In this document: piece after piece, positions 1 to 9,812 of the stretch
Layout: each line of letters begins with the position of its first letter
How positions within the stretch are numbered: the first letter of the stretch is position 1
DNA from: Bactericera cockerelli
Lineage: Eukaryota > Arthropoda > Insecta > Hemiptera > Triozidae
Assembly (NCBI GenBank): GCA_024516035.1
Contig: CM044958.1
Location: 47,631,295 to 47,695,294 of the forward strand
Reading direction: 5' to 3'
DNA length: 64,000 nt
Program-made: the position numbers and the translations under genes
The notes under the pieces: generated by a model
What the model was told of the DNA's origin: nothing
The model's database searches: none
Seen by the model: the letters and a program-made list of their open reading frames with translations, nothing else

Positions 1-312
1 TTGCTTGGAATTGATCAAACATTCTTTTAATAAAAGTATCAAGTGAGAGTAGAATTTGACGTAGATTTATAAAATCAAATAAAAAATATCAGGTTCCATT
101 TAAAAATCAATCCGATTTCACTACTTTTGGGACACCCTGTAGAAATTATTGCCAAAAAATGGAAGAAATTGCGATAGAACTACATTAAAAATTTCAAGTC
201 TCTATATTTAGCTGTTAAAAAGATAAAAATCTGTCTCTGGACTTTTTGATCACTCTGTATACAGTGTATAGTTGTATACACTATTATACACTTACAATGA
301 CAAACTACTCAC

Positions 313-489
313 TTGTGATAGCATCCCAGCTGGCTTCTCAACTGCATTAGCTCACGTGCATACTCGAAATTCTCCTCAGTCAGGTGCTGAATGTGCAGCG
401 AAGATTCCTGCAGCACAGATTCCTGAGAATTGAGCTGAGCTTCAAGTAGCTGCACTTTCCGGGAATATGAGTGACTGTCCAAGCCGAGT
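313..489 (-). CDS. Partial: second copy of coiled-coil exon 7
   Basis: This 177-nt exon copy is flanked by an AG acceptor and a GTGAGT donor on the minus strand. It encodes the same peptide as 36784-36960 (coiled-coil segment, from LGLDSHSYSRK to LGCYH). By eye there are three base differences between the copies, and all are silent. That suggests both copies were constrained as protein-coding DNA. Without the remaining exons in this block it is not a complete gene here. Confidence 0.75.
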
Positions 490-586
490 CTGGAATTAGA
501 CACTCAGAATCAGGGTTGTGTGGAAGAGATTGCCAGAGGCAATAACCCCGCTATCTTTAGTTAGGACATAATGTTTATATATTTTT

Positions 587-867
587 GTGGTGAAGCACAA
601 GGCCTCTTCACAATTTTTGTGGGTAGCGCAGCATTACTAAGAGCCTCCTTTACATTTCGAATTATTCTATTACATTAATTTCTTTTTACTCGGGTAATGC
701 CACCACTGGTCGTTACTCATACAAGTAACTACTCATTTTCCTCACGAGGTATGAGTGGACCCCGAACATCCAAGTACAGAGCAGAAAAATTCCTGCCCCG
801 CTGGAGATCGAACCCAGGTCACCGTGTGTGCAATGCCTAGCGCGCTAACTCACTCTGCCACGGTGAC
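587..867 (-). repeat. SINE-A (tRNA-derived), complete copy with target duplication
   Basis: Read on the minus strand, the head has a pol III A box (TGGCAGAGTGAG) and a B box (GGTTCGATCTCC). It is flanked by the 14-bp direct repeat GTTTATATATTTTT at 573-586 and 868-881. The corresponding position in the other copy (near 36690-36703) holds only one version of this target, so the SINE inserted after the two copies separated. Relatives lie at 35401-35701, 43784-43913 and 63267-63345. Confidence 0.85.
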
Positions 868-889
868 GTTTATATATTTTTTTCTATTA

Positions 890-957
890 CTTGGCATAAT
901 GGGACTACCTGTCTTGCGCTGACAGTCTAAATAAAGCACTACTTATACTCATACTTA
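890..957 (+). repeat. Short LINE 3'-end fragment
   Basis: About 70 bp matching 60163-60232: both read GGCATAATGGGACT-like sequence, then a GACAGTCTAAATAAAG stretch, then a short tail repeat. The AATAAA and simple repeat tail suggest the extreme 3' end of a non-LTR retrotransposon. The fragment is absent from the homologous position near 36690. Confidence 0.5.
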
Positions 958-1082
958 TTATTTTTCCTTTTTATTGCATAATATATTGTTTTTATTTTTT
1001 CATTGTTATAATTATTGGTACTGTATATAGGTCTATAAATTTTTGTTGTTGTTGTAATAAAGTATTTAATAATAACAATAAT

Positions 1083-1150
1083 CAGTCACAATTCGAGCGA
1101 CAATTAGCTCCGTGATAGGATACTAGGGTACTTGTTTGCAATGCGGTAGG
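1083..1150 (+). repeat. Degenerate tRNA-like SINE head (copy of 30660-30725)
   Basis: This inverted counterpart of 30660-30725 contains the remains of the SINE-C head (a CCTTCCGCATTGCAAAC-like stretch when read from the other strand). It is old and truncated. Confidence 0.4.
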
Positions 1151-1573
1151 TCCCAAGTCTACTGTTGGTATTTAGTTGCGTAATAAAAGATTTTTAAACA
1201 TTCCAAATGGGACACCCACCAAGGACAAAAACCTCAATAGTGAAAAAGTGGCGGGTTTTTGCTCGTAGCATTTAAAAATATGTCGGTAGCATGATTTAAG
1301 AGCGCGGTGGCACTCTGACCCGCCAATCTAGAAAAACTATCTTCATAAGAAACAATCCAAGAATTTTGTGGATGATGTTTCAAGACAAACAATCAAACGG
1401 TGATAGTTCAGGAATTTCAACATTTGTATGCAAATAAAAAGTTTTTAACTAAGTAGGTACATATAAGTGCACTCATTTTCTAAAAGACAAGTTGAATAGT
1501 ATTTTCCTCATATAAAACAAAATAAATAAAAATGCACTAAGTTTGGGGAATTTATTTATCTTGAGAGACTTAC

Positions 1574-1758
1574 TTGTTGTTCAAACACTCCACCTCACTC
1601 ATGGCTTGTGCTGATTCATTCTGGTAGAATAACTTCTCCTGCTTCACAGCGCTCAGTTTGTGCTGTAGTTTCTCGTACAGATCTCGGTCTACGGTGCTGG
1701 TTTGAATCTGAGCCATGCGTTCTGTGAGCTGATCCAACGAGTGAGACAGTCTGGATAT
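1574..1758 (-). CDS. Partial: second copy of coiled-coil exon 6
   Basis: A 185-nt exon copy matching 28949-29133 in length, phase and splice sites (acceptor CAG, donor GTAAGT). By eye it differs from the other copy by one silent change (CTA for CTG). It encodes a coiled-coil segment running from ISRLSHSLDQL to VECLNN. It belongs to the same displaced or duplicated gene segment as the exon copy at 313-489. Confidence 0.75.
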
Positions 1759-1939
1759 CTGAAGAAGAAAGCAATTGGTTGCGGGTTATTTAAAAAAAAA
1801 AAAAAAAACTGCATCTCGAAAGACAACTGCAAACTTCTTTTGTAATACAATAAAAGGTAGAAATAAGTTTGTTAATAGTTAACATACTGGTGTTTAAAAC
1901 GTGATATCACAATTACTAAAGGCTACTTTAGTTCATTTT

Positions 1940-2016
1940 TGATCAACTTGGGACTTAAACCACCAACCTCCTGATTACAAGTCCGCCGCCTTATAGATCA
2001 AGCTGTTGAGGTTGGT
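1940..2016 (-). repeat. SINE-D head fragment at the gap edge
   Basis: Read on the minus strand it gives the SINE-D tRNA-like head (ACCTCAACAGCTTGATCTATAAGG-type start and a GGTTTAAGTCC B box). It is homologous to 28695-28770 and cut off by the N gap. Confidence 0.6.
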
Positions 2017-2116
2017 NNNNNNNNNNNNNNNNNNNNNNNNNNNNNNNNNNNNNNNNNNNNNNNNNNNNNNNNNNNNNNNNNNNNNNNNNNNNNNNNNNNN
2101 NNNNNNNNNNNNNNNN
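2017..2116. other. Assembly gap (100 N)
   Basis: Exactly 100 N, the usual arbitrary gap size. The true distance and orientation between the sequences on either side are unknown. Confidence 0.99.
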
Positions 2117-2139
2117 AGACCTCTCTTTAAATAAATGTT

Positions 2140-2470
2140 CATAAAAAAATCTTCTCAGGATGATCATAATACGTAGACTTGTTCAGATTTTATCGAGGAA
2201 TCTGTCAAAAAGAAATGGATTTGGTTGAAAAAGATTAAACATAAAAAAATAATGAAAATTGGAATAATTTTTTTTTAAGATTTCTATTTTAGGTTATTTC
2301 TATAGACCTAATAAAGAATACCTATCATTTTAAAAACAAATAAAACACAAAAGTTTTTTACATGAAAGAATACATTTTTATTTAATGGCATATTTATTTT
2401 ATTTATAACATTGATAATCAATATAATCAAGGTATGAAATCAAATACCGGAAGACCCAAAAAAAAAGGTG
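2140..2470. repeat. Duplicated block paralogous to 9420-9780
   Basis: Two stretches match the region downstream of gene A. Bases 2150-2260 match 9421-9500 and 2340-2460 match 9637-9760, including a shared CCGGAAGACCC and an AATATAATCAAGGTAT string. Both copies contain an open plus-strand peptide with conservative differences (DFIEE-KKKWIWLKKIKH against EFIGE-EKRWIGLKKIEH). The block suggests that gene A or its neighbourhood was duplicated locally, with the coding part lost here. Confidence 0.6.
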
Positions 2471-3001
2471 TACATTTAATATTTCTGGACGTTTCAAAAC
2501 TTTCTGGAGAAATTTGGTTTTGTGACTGTCTGTTGGTGAAATAGATTCCTTGTAAAGCACAAATCTCAAAAACTACTGAACAGATATTAATGAAATTTTG
2601 TACAAATACAGGAGACGTCTTGTGAATGGTCCCACTTTAAATTCTTCAATTTTGCACTAGTGGTTCTTGGTGAAAGAGACCATGCGCCTGACTACTAACT
2701 GTTTACTTATACGCTTATATCTCGTGAACGGTACACCAGATTTTGATGAATTTTTTTTATTTATATGCGTGTTAGTGTTTCACATAATTGCATTTGTAAT
2801 TATTTTTTAAATAATTTTAGTGTTTTTGGTATTCTTCCCAAAAACTCAGATTTTGAAAAAGTGATGGAACTTTAATTTTCTAATGTTCCAATAATAAAAT
2901 ATTATTATATATTAATTAAATTATGATTGAGCTTTGATATTTAAGGAAAACCAAAATTTAGGACAAAACAGTCCAAAAATAAGGTCTACGACTTGCCGAT
3001 A
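2471..3001. other. AT-rich intergenic DNA, no gene seen
   Basis: No supported coding signal. A stretch around 2540-2750 has the phrasing of a dispersed repeat (two similar ATATCT/AAATCTC sections followed by AC-GAACAG or GAACGGTAC and a TGATGAA-like string), but no ends could be defined. Confidence 0.4.
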
Positions 3002-3006
3002 CAGAG

Positions 3007-3179
3007 TGTTATATCTGAGTTCATAACACTAATATATTGAAGGAAAACAATCAATTGTACGATGCAGAAACATTATAATTTATTTACAGAAACGGGAGCA
3101 AAGTTAGAAAAGTAGTAGCAGGCAAATATTTGATAGTGACTGAATTAAATATCTGGCCACATAGTAAACCAACACTACA
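3007..3179 (-). repeat. 3' LTR of the 2.6-kb Gypsy derivative
   Basis: 173 bp, TG...CA ends, identical by eye to 5414-5586. It contains the AATATTAGTG/ATTGATTG-rich U3-R-U5, but no clear boundaries between these parts were seen. Confidence 0.93.
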
Positions 3180-3198
3180 ATACTCCTCTCGTAATATG

Positions 3199-5403
3199 TT
3201 ACACATACGCTCGTCTCATCTGCTTAACATGTCGTTTGCAGCACGACCCATTTGAACATTCAATCAAATACATGAACCGACCGATTTGTTTGATTACTTT
3301 ACCAACAAACCACTTAGGACCAGGTTGATAATTTCTTATTTGAACTTTGGAACCAATTGAAAATTTCTTCTTGATATTTTTTTTCTTTGACATCTGAATC
3401 TTGCTGTTCATCATTAGGGTCAGAACATTACGCGTCGGACGACCGAACATTGATTCATATGGACTTATTCCTGTACTAGTGTGCGGTGTCCTTCGGTACT
3501 GAACCAGGAAATTCTGAATTTTCGATTCTAGGGTACCTCCTTCATCAGCCATCTTCCTGAGACTTTGTTTCATTGTCTGCACTCCTCTCTCAGCCAATCC
3601 GTTGGAGGCCGGGTGATAGGGAGCACTAGTCAAGTGTTTGATGCCCTGCTGTTTAAGGAATTTTTCAAATTCCATGGACACGAACTGAGGTCCATTATCA
3701 CTCACCACAGTCACCGGAAGACCAAAACAGGCGAATAACTGTTCCAATTTATCAATAACCCATGTAGAGGTGGTTGTCTTTGTTGTATGTAGTTCTGTCC
3801 ATTTTGTATAGGCATCCACCACAATCATAATCATTTGTCCTTTTATAGGTCCAGCGAAATCGACGTGTATTCTTTGCCATGGAGCTTGGGGTAACTCCCA
3901 TGGATGAACATCTTCAGTCCTGCCTTTCATTTCTCGTAACCACTCTCGACCCAATAATGTGCCGGCCTTCCCTTGAATGATGTATAATTTGGAATGAAAT
4001 TCATTGTCCCTGTACTTTACCGACACATAGGCCACGCCCCTCGGTGAGAACTCCTCATTGGTATACGTCCTGAGCTGTAGATTGGTCTTGAAAATCCTTT
4101 TCTCAGGGAACCGACGGCTGAACTCCTCATAGCTAATGGTAGATACAGCTGCTCCGGTGTCGAGCTCCATTTCTACGGGAACGCTATCTATAAGAACTGA
4201 GATAAACATTTTATCAGAGAACTTCTTTCTTAGACAATTTATTTCATCATCATCCCTATCATCAACTGGAGAGTTATTGACCTCATTAACTTTCTCACTA
4301 GACTTACAAAACTTGGAAATATGTCCAGTTTGTTTGCATTTATGACATTTTGAGTTTTTATAGAAACAAAAACTTGAGTCATGATTACTTCTACCGCAGC
4401 GGAAACACTTTATGTTCAATTTATTTACTTGACGATTTGATTCACGACCCATATTGAGATTCTGTTCAAATTCACTCTTGTTGTCCTTGTGAACAATAAC
4501 TGTTTCTCCCAACGTTTGAGGTATTTTAATGTTCAATTCTTCACTTTTAGCCAACTCAATAGCTGAAGCCTTTTTCAAAAGTTTTTCAAAAGAAATACTG
4601 TAATCTACTTGCAATAATTTCTGCCGGATCTCTGGGTCAATGATTCCCCGAATGAATTGTAATTTTAGGAATGGCTCATCAATAAGTCTTCCGCAATCAC
4701 ATTTGAAATCACAATTTACTGTCATGTTCTTTAATGCAATATAAAAATCTTGTATTGACTCGCCTGTGCTCTGTACGCGAGATATAAATTTATGCTGCTC
4801 TACGTAAATGTTTTTCTGACCTTCTAGCAAAACCATCAAAACTGAAGACAATTCTTCAAAGCTTTTGTTCTGAGGAATAGAAGGAAGAATACTTGCACAT
4901 AGATCCCGATGTACTTTCGGGTCGAGGCTATTTAGTAAGATCAAGGCTTTATCATGATTATTTGTACATGAAATTATGTCAAAATAAATATACAATCTTT
5001 GTAAGAAATTACTCACGGTTTCATGTGCCGAATCATATGGTGTGAAATTCACTTTACCCGAATGTCGCTTCGGTGTCTCAGTTGTCACTTGGGGTTCCCT
5101 TTCATGCTGCGACTCAGCAGCTGACATTCCCCTCTTGATGATCACCATAAGTTTCTTCCATTCACTGTTGAATCGCTCTCTCATTGGCGTTTCTGCTTGC
5201 AAGGCTGCATCATCATCTTTTTTCAGCAGTTGGTCTTCTATGTCTTGCTGCAGTGTCCTGAACGTCTCCCGAGCTTCCTCCACCACCTGTAGTGATAGCT
5301 CCAAGCTCTCGAAGCATTCATCTTCATTTAACTTCTCTGCAAGACTGGCAAGCTCTGCTAGCAGAACTGCTCTTCTGTGAACCAACTGCTTAAAACTCAT
5401 CAC
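3199..5403 (-). CDS. Gag-protease-integrase fusion polyprotein (734 aa)
   Basis: A single uninterrupted ORF beginning 10 nt inside the 5' LTR boundary. Gag occupies about residues 1-330. Two CCHC zinc knuckles follow (CFRCGRSNHDSSFC and CHKCKQTGHISKFC, about 334-368). A retropepsin-like protease has the active site LDTGA near residue 414 and a late LLGREWL motif near 485-491. The chain then runs directly into the integrase core: first Asp in HVDFAGP (~515), second Asp in SDNGPQF (~568), Glu in LAERG (~603). The RT, RNase H and the integrase HHCC zinc-binding segment are absent. The ORF stays open across the junction (about 3890-3940), so the deletion kept the frame. This resembles Ty3/Gypsy Gag-Pol families, but at 734 aa is about half their usual size. 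It would be non-autonomous for reverse transcription. Confidence 0.93.
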   Translation of the reverse strand: MMSFKQLVHRRAVLLAELASLAEKLNEDECFESLELSLQVVEEARETFRTLQQDIEDQLLKKDDDAALQAETPMRERFNSEWKKLMVIIKRGMSAAESQHEREPQVTTETPKRHSGKVNFTPYDSAHETVSNFLQRLYIYFDIISCTNNHDKALILLNSLDPKVHRDLCASILPSIPQNKSFEELSSVLMVLLEGQKNIYVEQHKFISRVQSTGESIQDFYIALKNMTVNCDFKCDCGRLIDEPFLKLQFIRGIIDPEIRQKLLQVDYSISFEKLLKKASAIELAKSEELNIKIPQTLGETVIVHKDNKSEFEQNLNMGRESNRQVNKLNIKCFRCGRSNHDSSFCFYKNSKCHKCKQTGHISKFCKSSEKVNEVNNSPVDDRDDDEINCLRKKFSDKMFISVLIDSVPVEMELDTGAAVSTISYEEFSRRFPEKRIFKTNLQLRTYTNEEFSPRGVAYVSVKYRDNEFHSKLYIIQGKAGTLLGREWLREMKGRTEDVHPWELPQAPWQRIHVDFAGPIKGQMIMIVVDAYTKWTELHTTKTTTSTWVIDKLEQLFACFGLPVTVVSDNGPQFVSMEFEKFLKQQGIKHLTSAPYHPASNGLAERGVQTMKQSLRKMADEGGTLESKIQNFLVQYRRTPHTSTGISPYESMFGRPTRNVLTLMMNSKIQMSKKKNIKKKFSIGSKVQIRNYQPGPKWFVGKVIKQIGRFMYLIECSNGSCCKRHVKQMRRAYV

Positions 5404-5412
5404 TCGTCGCCA
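5401..5412 (-). other. Candidate primer-binding site
   Basis: On the element strand TGGCGACGAGTG starts one base after the 5' LTR end, as expected for a tRNA-primed LTR element. The primer tRNA was not identified. The Gag start codon (5403) overlaps it, so there is almost no leader. Confidence 0.5.
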
Positions 5413-5413
5413 C

Positions 5414-5586
5414 TGTTATATCTGAGTTCATAACACTAATATATTGAAGGAAAACAATCAATTGTACGATGCAGAAACATTATAATTTATTTACAGAAAC
5501 GGGAGCAAAGTTAGAAAAGTAGTAGCAGGCAAATATTTGATAGTGACTGAATTAAATATCTGGCCACATAGTAAACCAACACTACA
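5414..5586 (-). repeat. 5' LTR of the 2.6-kb Gypsy derivative
   Basis: 173 bp, identical by eye to 3007-3179, and directly followed on the plus strand by the CAGAG target duplication. Confidence 0.93.
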
Positions 5587-5762
5587 CAGAGTTTTTTGTA
5601 AAATTTAGAATGTAGGAAAAACGGTATTCTACAATTTAAAACAAATTTGAAGAATATCAATTAACTAATTTTGGAGGTACAACAAGTGATTTAGTATAAA
5701 ATCTCAAAATTGCCACGTGTATACAATGAACCAATCACAATGAAGTATCGTGTTTATAATAG

Positions 5763-5959
5763 GCAGTGTATTATCTTTCGCAAGCACTTGTCATTGGTGT
5801 ACAATTTTATTAGTAGATACTTGCGGCAGTGTTTTATCTGATCTTTTCGAGGTAATATAATTCATAAAAAAATATTTTTTTTGTAAAAAAAATATACTTG
5901 GTAATAAGTATCTATTACCTATTTTGTGCTCTTTCTCGATAGTTTAAGTTGATAGAACA
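5763..5959 (+). promoter_or_regulatory. Promoter/5' UTR block shared with gene B
   Basis: About 200 bp upstream of the pseudogene ATG at 5960 aligns closely with 14523-14738 upstream of gene B. Shared strings include CGCAAGCA-TTGTCATTGGTG, GATCTTTTCGAG, a CATAAAAAAATATTTT run and GATAGAACAATGAAG at the start codon. The conservation points to a common promoter and 5' UTR for members of one secreted family. No TATA box was confirmed. Confidence 0.6.
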
Positions 5960-6705
5960 ATGAAGGTCATTTCTCAGTTAACTTTCTTTCTACAGGGTGG
6001 ACCAAAAAAACGTTTACACCCGTTAATGGTAGATTACTGACTACATTTCTAGGATGGATCTGCAATCCGTTTTTTCGGATTCGCCTTTATAACTGCACAA
6101 AGTGATTTTTTGCAACTTTCTGAAAAAGTCCGACTTTGGCTTATTCTTCAGGTCAGAACTTTTTTCCTGTTTAAGATGAGTTGATTCTGAACATTTCTGC
6201 AGAAAGCCAACAAAATTTCAATGTTTCTAGCTACACTACTTTGTTTTTTACGGTTTGGTTTGGCATCTTTTTTGACACCTGAATAGAAAAAAAATTCTTA
6301 TGTAAATTTTTTACACTTTGAAACACTCAAGATTTGCCCGAGCAAATTTTGGCACAGACATGGGCAAGTTTGATAAAAGTTGGCGGCCAACCCAAGGATG
6401 CTAAAAAATAATTTTACGATTTTTTATCACGTGATCTTCTGGGTAAACAAACCAGGTAAGTCTCAAAAAATGATGTTCAAAATCTTAAAAGTGTTGACCG
6501 TGTAGGGTCGTCTTGTACTCAAAGAGTAATTAGGTATTTATGTCTGATAATTATTTTCCTTGGAATTAATTAAAGGCCAGTCAAATGAATGATTGTTTCT
6601 CGATGATAGTTTTCAAGCATATTTTTCTGCATTCTATGAAATATTATCTTTAAACTTCTTGAGTTTTTTTAGTACAAGTTACATTATTATAATTCGGATG
6701 CTGAA

Positions 6706-6888
6706 ATGGCAGATACGCATTTAGCATATGGAGTTGCCCACAGGAACATTTGGGATCACGTGAAAAACATAGTTTACGAAATCTGGTAGCAAGAATCCTG
6801 TTGGCATTCGATGACCTGACAGAAAAACCTGGAATCTTCCGCAACATTCGATGGAACATGATGAAGAGGTTCAACCTTTGCATCCAGT
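6706..6888 (+). pseudogene. Transposase C-terminal relic
   Basis: An open stretch encodes NIWDHVKNIVYE, then after a break and in another frame LVARILLAFDDLTEKPG and NMMKRFNLCIQ. This pattern is familiar from the C-terminus of insect Tc1/mariner-type transposases (W-x-x-VK-x-x-VY ... R-x-x-x-CI-x-x-G-G-x-HF). Relative to the sister copy at 56437-56679, a short segment after VYEI is deleted and a stop follows immediately. It is a non-functional remnant. Confidence 0.65.
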
Positions 6889-6929
6889 AAGGTGGACGCC
6901 ACTTCCAACAGTTCCTCTAAGGGAATTGA

Positions 6930-7085
<156 letters not shown>

Positions 7086-8500
7086 AAGAAGGTAGAGGGA
7101 CAGTTCTGAGTTAGAACTAAGGTACTTAAATCACCATTGGTTTCAAAAATTTGTGTGAGGAGAATCCATAGTGTGTAGGTACTATGGCTAAATAAAAAAT
7201 GGCAACAGTCTTTTTTATTTTGTAGTCATGAATTTTTTGCTGGCTCTGGCGTTCGGACCGGGTGGACTAGCTTACCACTCATTGAACATACTAACACAAA
7301 ATGTTTTTTTAAATACCTTTTTGGTTATATCAAAATAGTATAAAACATAATAAAGACTGAAAAAGTTTATTAGTTTTACAAAATATTATCTTGTTTTTTT
7401 CAAGACTTCTATTAAGAGTTGGCAATCGGTAAATATTTATTATTTAATTAGTATTGTTTATGATAGAAGAACCTACCTACATATTTACCTGGATTTATTT
7501 CATAAACTCTATTTTCGTTTGGAAAATTCGCTAGTTTTTTTTTCTCTCGTAGGGAAGCATAAGAAAAACCATCCTTACATTATCAAGGCAGTCTCTCAGG
7601 GGCTTACATGAATAATAATTATGTGTATTGTGATACCAATAGTATCTGATATAACTCTATTTACAGATGGTATTACCTACCCCCAAAAAAACCATTAGTT
7701 GTTGGTGTTACAATAGGTCAGATACAGGTATGAATAAAATATTCCATCAGATTTTTTTGATAATTAGAAAAATATTGACCGTCGAGAATTGAACCTCGGT
7801 CATGCGACTAACACTCTTAGCACTATTACATCTAGCTAACACCACTGACAATCTGAGAAGCACGAAATTTGTCATTTGAATTTTCCTAAACTGGCTGATG
7901 AAGGCATGTGAAACCGCGGTATTCAAAAAAAGCAATGTAAACAATTTTTGTAAACATTACAAGACGCCCTTACACAGTCTACAGCTAGAAAACTCTTAGG
8001 ATTTATGAAGAGTTTTTGGCAAACATCTAATAATTTTTCCCAGAAGATCACGTGATAAAAAATCGTGAAATTATTTTTTAGCATCCTCGGGGCGGCCGCC
8101 AACTTTTATCAAACTTGCCCATGTCTGTGCTAAAATTTGTTCGGACAAATGTCGAGTGTTTTATTTAGTAAAAAAGTTTTTTCGGGTGTTTTTTTCTGTT
8201 CAGGTGTAAAAAAATATGACAAACCAAATCGTAAAAAACAAAGTAGTGTGGCTAGAACCATCCAAATTTTGTTGGCTCTCTGCAAAATTGTTCAGAATCA
8301 ACTCATCTTAAACAGGAAAAAAGTACTGACCTGAAGAATAAGCCAAAGTCGGGCTCTTTCGGAAAGTTGCAAAAAATCACTTTGTGCAGTTACGAAGGCG
8401 AATCCGAAAAAACGGATTGTAGATCCGGCCTGGAAATGTCGTCAGTAATCTACCATTAACGGGTGTAAACGTTTTTTTGGTCCACCCTGTATATTTGAAT

Positions 8501-8890
8501 GGGTGTCTGGAATAATGGCCTATGTTATTTTCGTGAACTTTTCAGGAGAGCCATTTAAAGTAGGAAGAAGCAAAAAAATCAGAAATATGAGATTTTATTA
8601 TTTATTTTTTAAACATAGGCCCTTCTTCCATAAATATAATGTGAAAGAACACAGTAGTGGTATTAAGATCACGACAGTACGCGACGCTCGAGACTACTAA
8701 TTAGTATAACATAGGCCCTTGGAAATCAGAAAAATCTGAGATTACCCACACTCTTTTTTCTTGTTTTACCTAAGCATGATTATTTTTTCCCCCTCCGCTC
8801 ATACCAATCGAAAGAGAACACTACATAGGCCCTAAAACTGCAAAAAAAATTTTTTCGATTTTTTCAACATAGGCCGTTATTCCAGACACC
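8501..8890. mobile_element. 390-bp inverted-repeat element (MITE)
   Basis: Inverted ends GGTGTCTGGAATAATGGCC and its complement at 8872-8890. The phrase ACATAGGCC recurs inside (about 8518, 8620, 8710, 8822, 8870). Flanks GAAT and GATT may be a worn 4-bp target duplication, but this is uncertain. It interrupts the same pseudogene as the neighbouring Tc1/mariner-like element. Confidence 0.7.
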
Positions 8891-9122
8891 GATTCATTTG
8901 ATAGCTGCAAGTCAAACTGCTTATGAAAACTATCAAAATGGAGAAAACGATTTTTCTAACATTAAATTTGATGATCCAAATCATTACAAATTAATGGAAG
9001 AGTAAGATAGACTAGAAAAAGCATCATTTCATTCAGAACAACCTCACGTAATTTCATTAGATATTTTGAAATTCGACAACTTTATGAAAGAACCGATTCA
9101 AAGAGGTGATATTTCAAACTAA

Positions 9123-9812
9123 ACAAAGTTTGCCGATTTTACTTATCCAACTAATATTTTATAAAATATTTATGTTATTATTATTTCACAAAATTTAACA
9201 AAAAATCTCTTGTGGACATCAATATTGTGGAAGACTTACGAGCATAGTCACATTGCCTCCTTCTACCTATGGCTACTGACAATCAAAATCTCTATCGTTG
9301 AATAAATTTAATTATGCTAATAGCTGACAATTTTACCATCTCGGGATCAGAAACATTGACCAAATCTATGCAGTGCACATTTTATCCCAAAGTCTAGAAG
9401 CCAAAATCCAATATTGATCTCTAAATGATCATAATTCAGAATTTATTGGGGAAGCCGCAGAAAAGAGATGGATTGGATTGAAGAAGATTGAACATTGGGT
9501 AGGTATTAAAAAAAGAGTAATCTACATAGTTTGTACCTTCAAGTATTTACCTAATTTGTAGCTACTCGAAGATTCCAAGATGTCTAATTTTGGTTTCCAA
9601 TTATAGTTCTACATGCCTTATATATATTTTTTTAAATAAAACACAAACGTTTTTGAAACAATTCATTTATATTTAATGGCGTATTTATTTTATGGATCAA
9701 TGTTTATCAATATAATCAAGGTATAAATAAAATCAAAGTCCGGAAGACCCAAAAACACTAAAGTAATAAAAGGTACAGAAAAAGTAGCAGAAGATGTATA
9801 AAAAATTACAAT
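9123..9812. other. Intergenic DNA and 3' flank of gene A
   Basis: Contains the block shared with 2140-2470 (9420-9780). No complete gene seen. The minus-strand 3' UTR of gene A presumably starts at 9812 and reads leftwards. An AATAAA-like string on the minus strand lies near 9685. Confidence 0.4.

Larger units (their letters stand above)
1..2016 (-). other. Inverted copy of the 28.7-37.3 kb coiled-coil gene segment
   Basis: Read on the minus strand, this block matches 28,695-37,272 and contains copies of coiled-coil exons 6 and 7 with their splice sites. It lacks the LINE (29205-30307), the 3.86-kb insertion (30748-34608) and the long-inverted-repeat element (34654-36614) seen in the other copy. 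It carries a SINE at 587-867 that the other copy lacks. It ends exactly at an assembly gap. It may be an alternative haplotype placed in the wrong position or a true inverted duplication; sequence alone cannot decide. Confidence 0.9.
3007..5586 (-). mobile_element. Gypsy-type LTR element lacking RT and RNase H
   Basis: Two 173-bp LTRs (TGTAGTG...ATAACA on the element strand) enclose a single ORF. The flanks carry a perfect 5-bp target duplication, CAGAG (3002-3006 and 5587-5591). The LTRs appear identical, so the insertion is recent. The element is only 2.58 kb because the reverse transcriptase and RNase H regions are missing. A TGGCGACGAGTG primer-binding-site candidate lies immediately after the 5' LTR (5401-5412), and a purine-rich tract lies next to the 3' LTR (about 3180-3195). 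It probably depends on RT supplied by a full-length relative. Confidence 0.93.

Noticed and set aside
5042..5380. Open frame antisense to Gag of the 2.6-kb Gypsy derivative
   Set aside because: A shadow of the real Gag frame; Ser/Leu-rich composition follows from the opposite strand.
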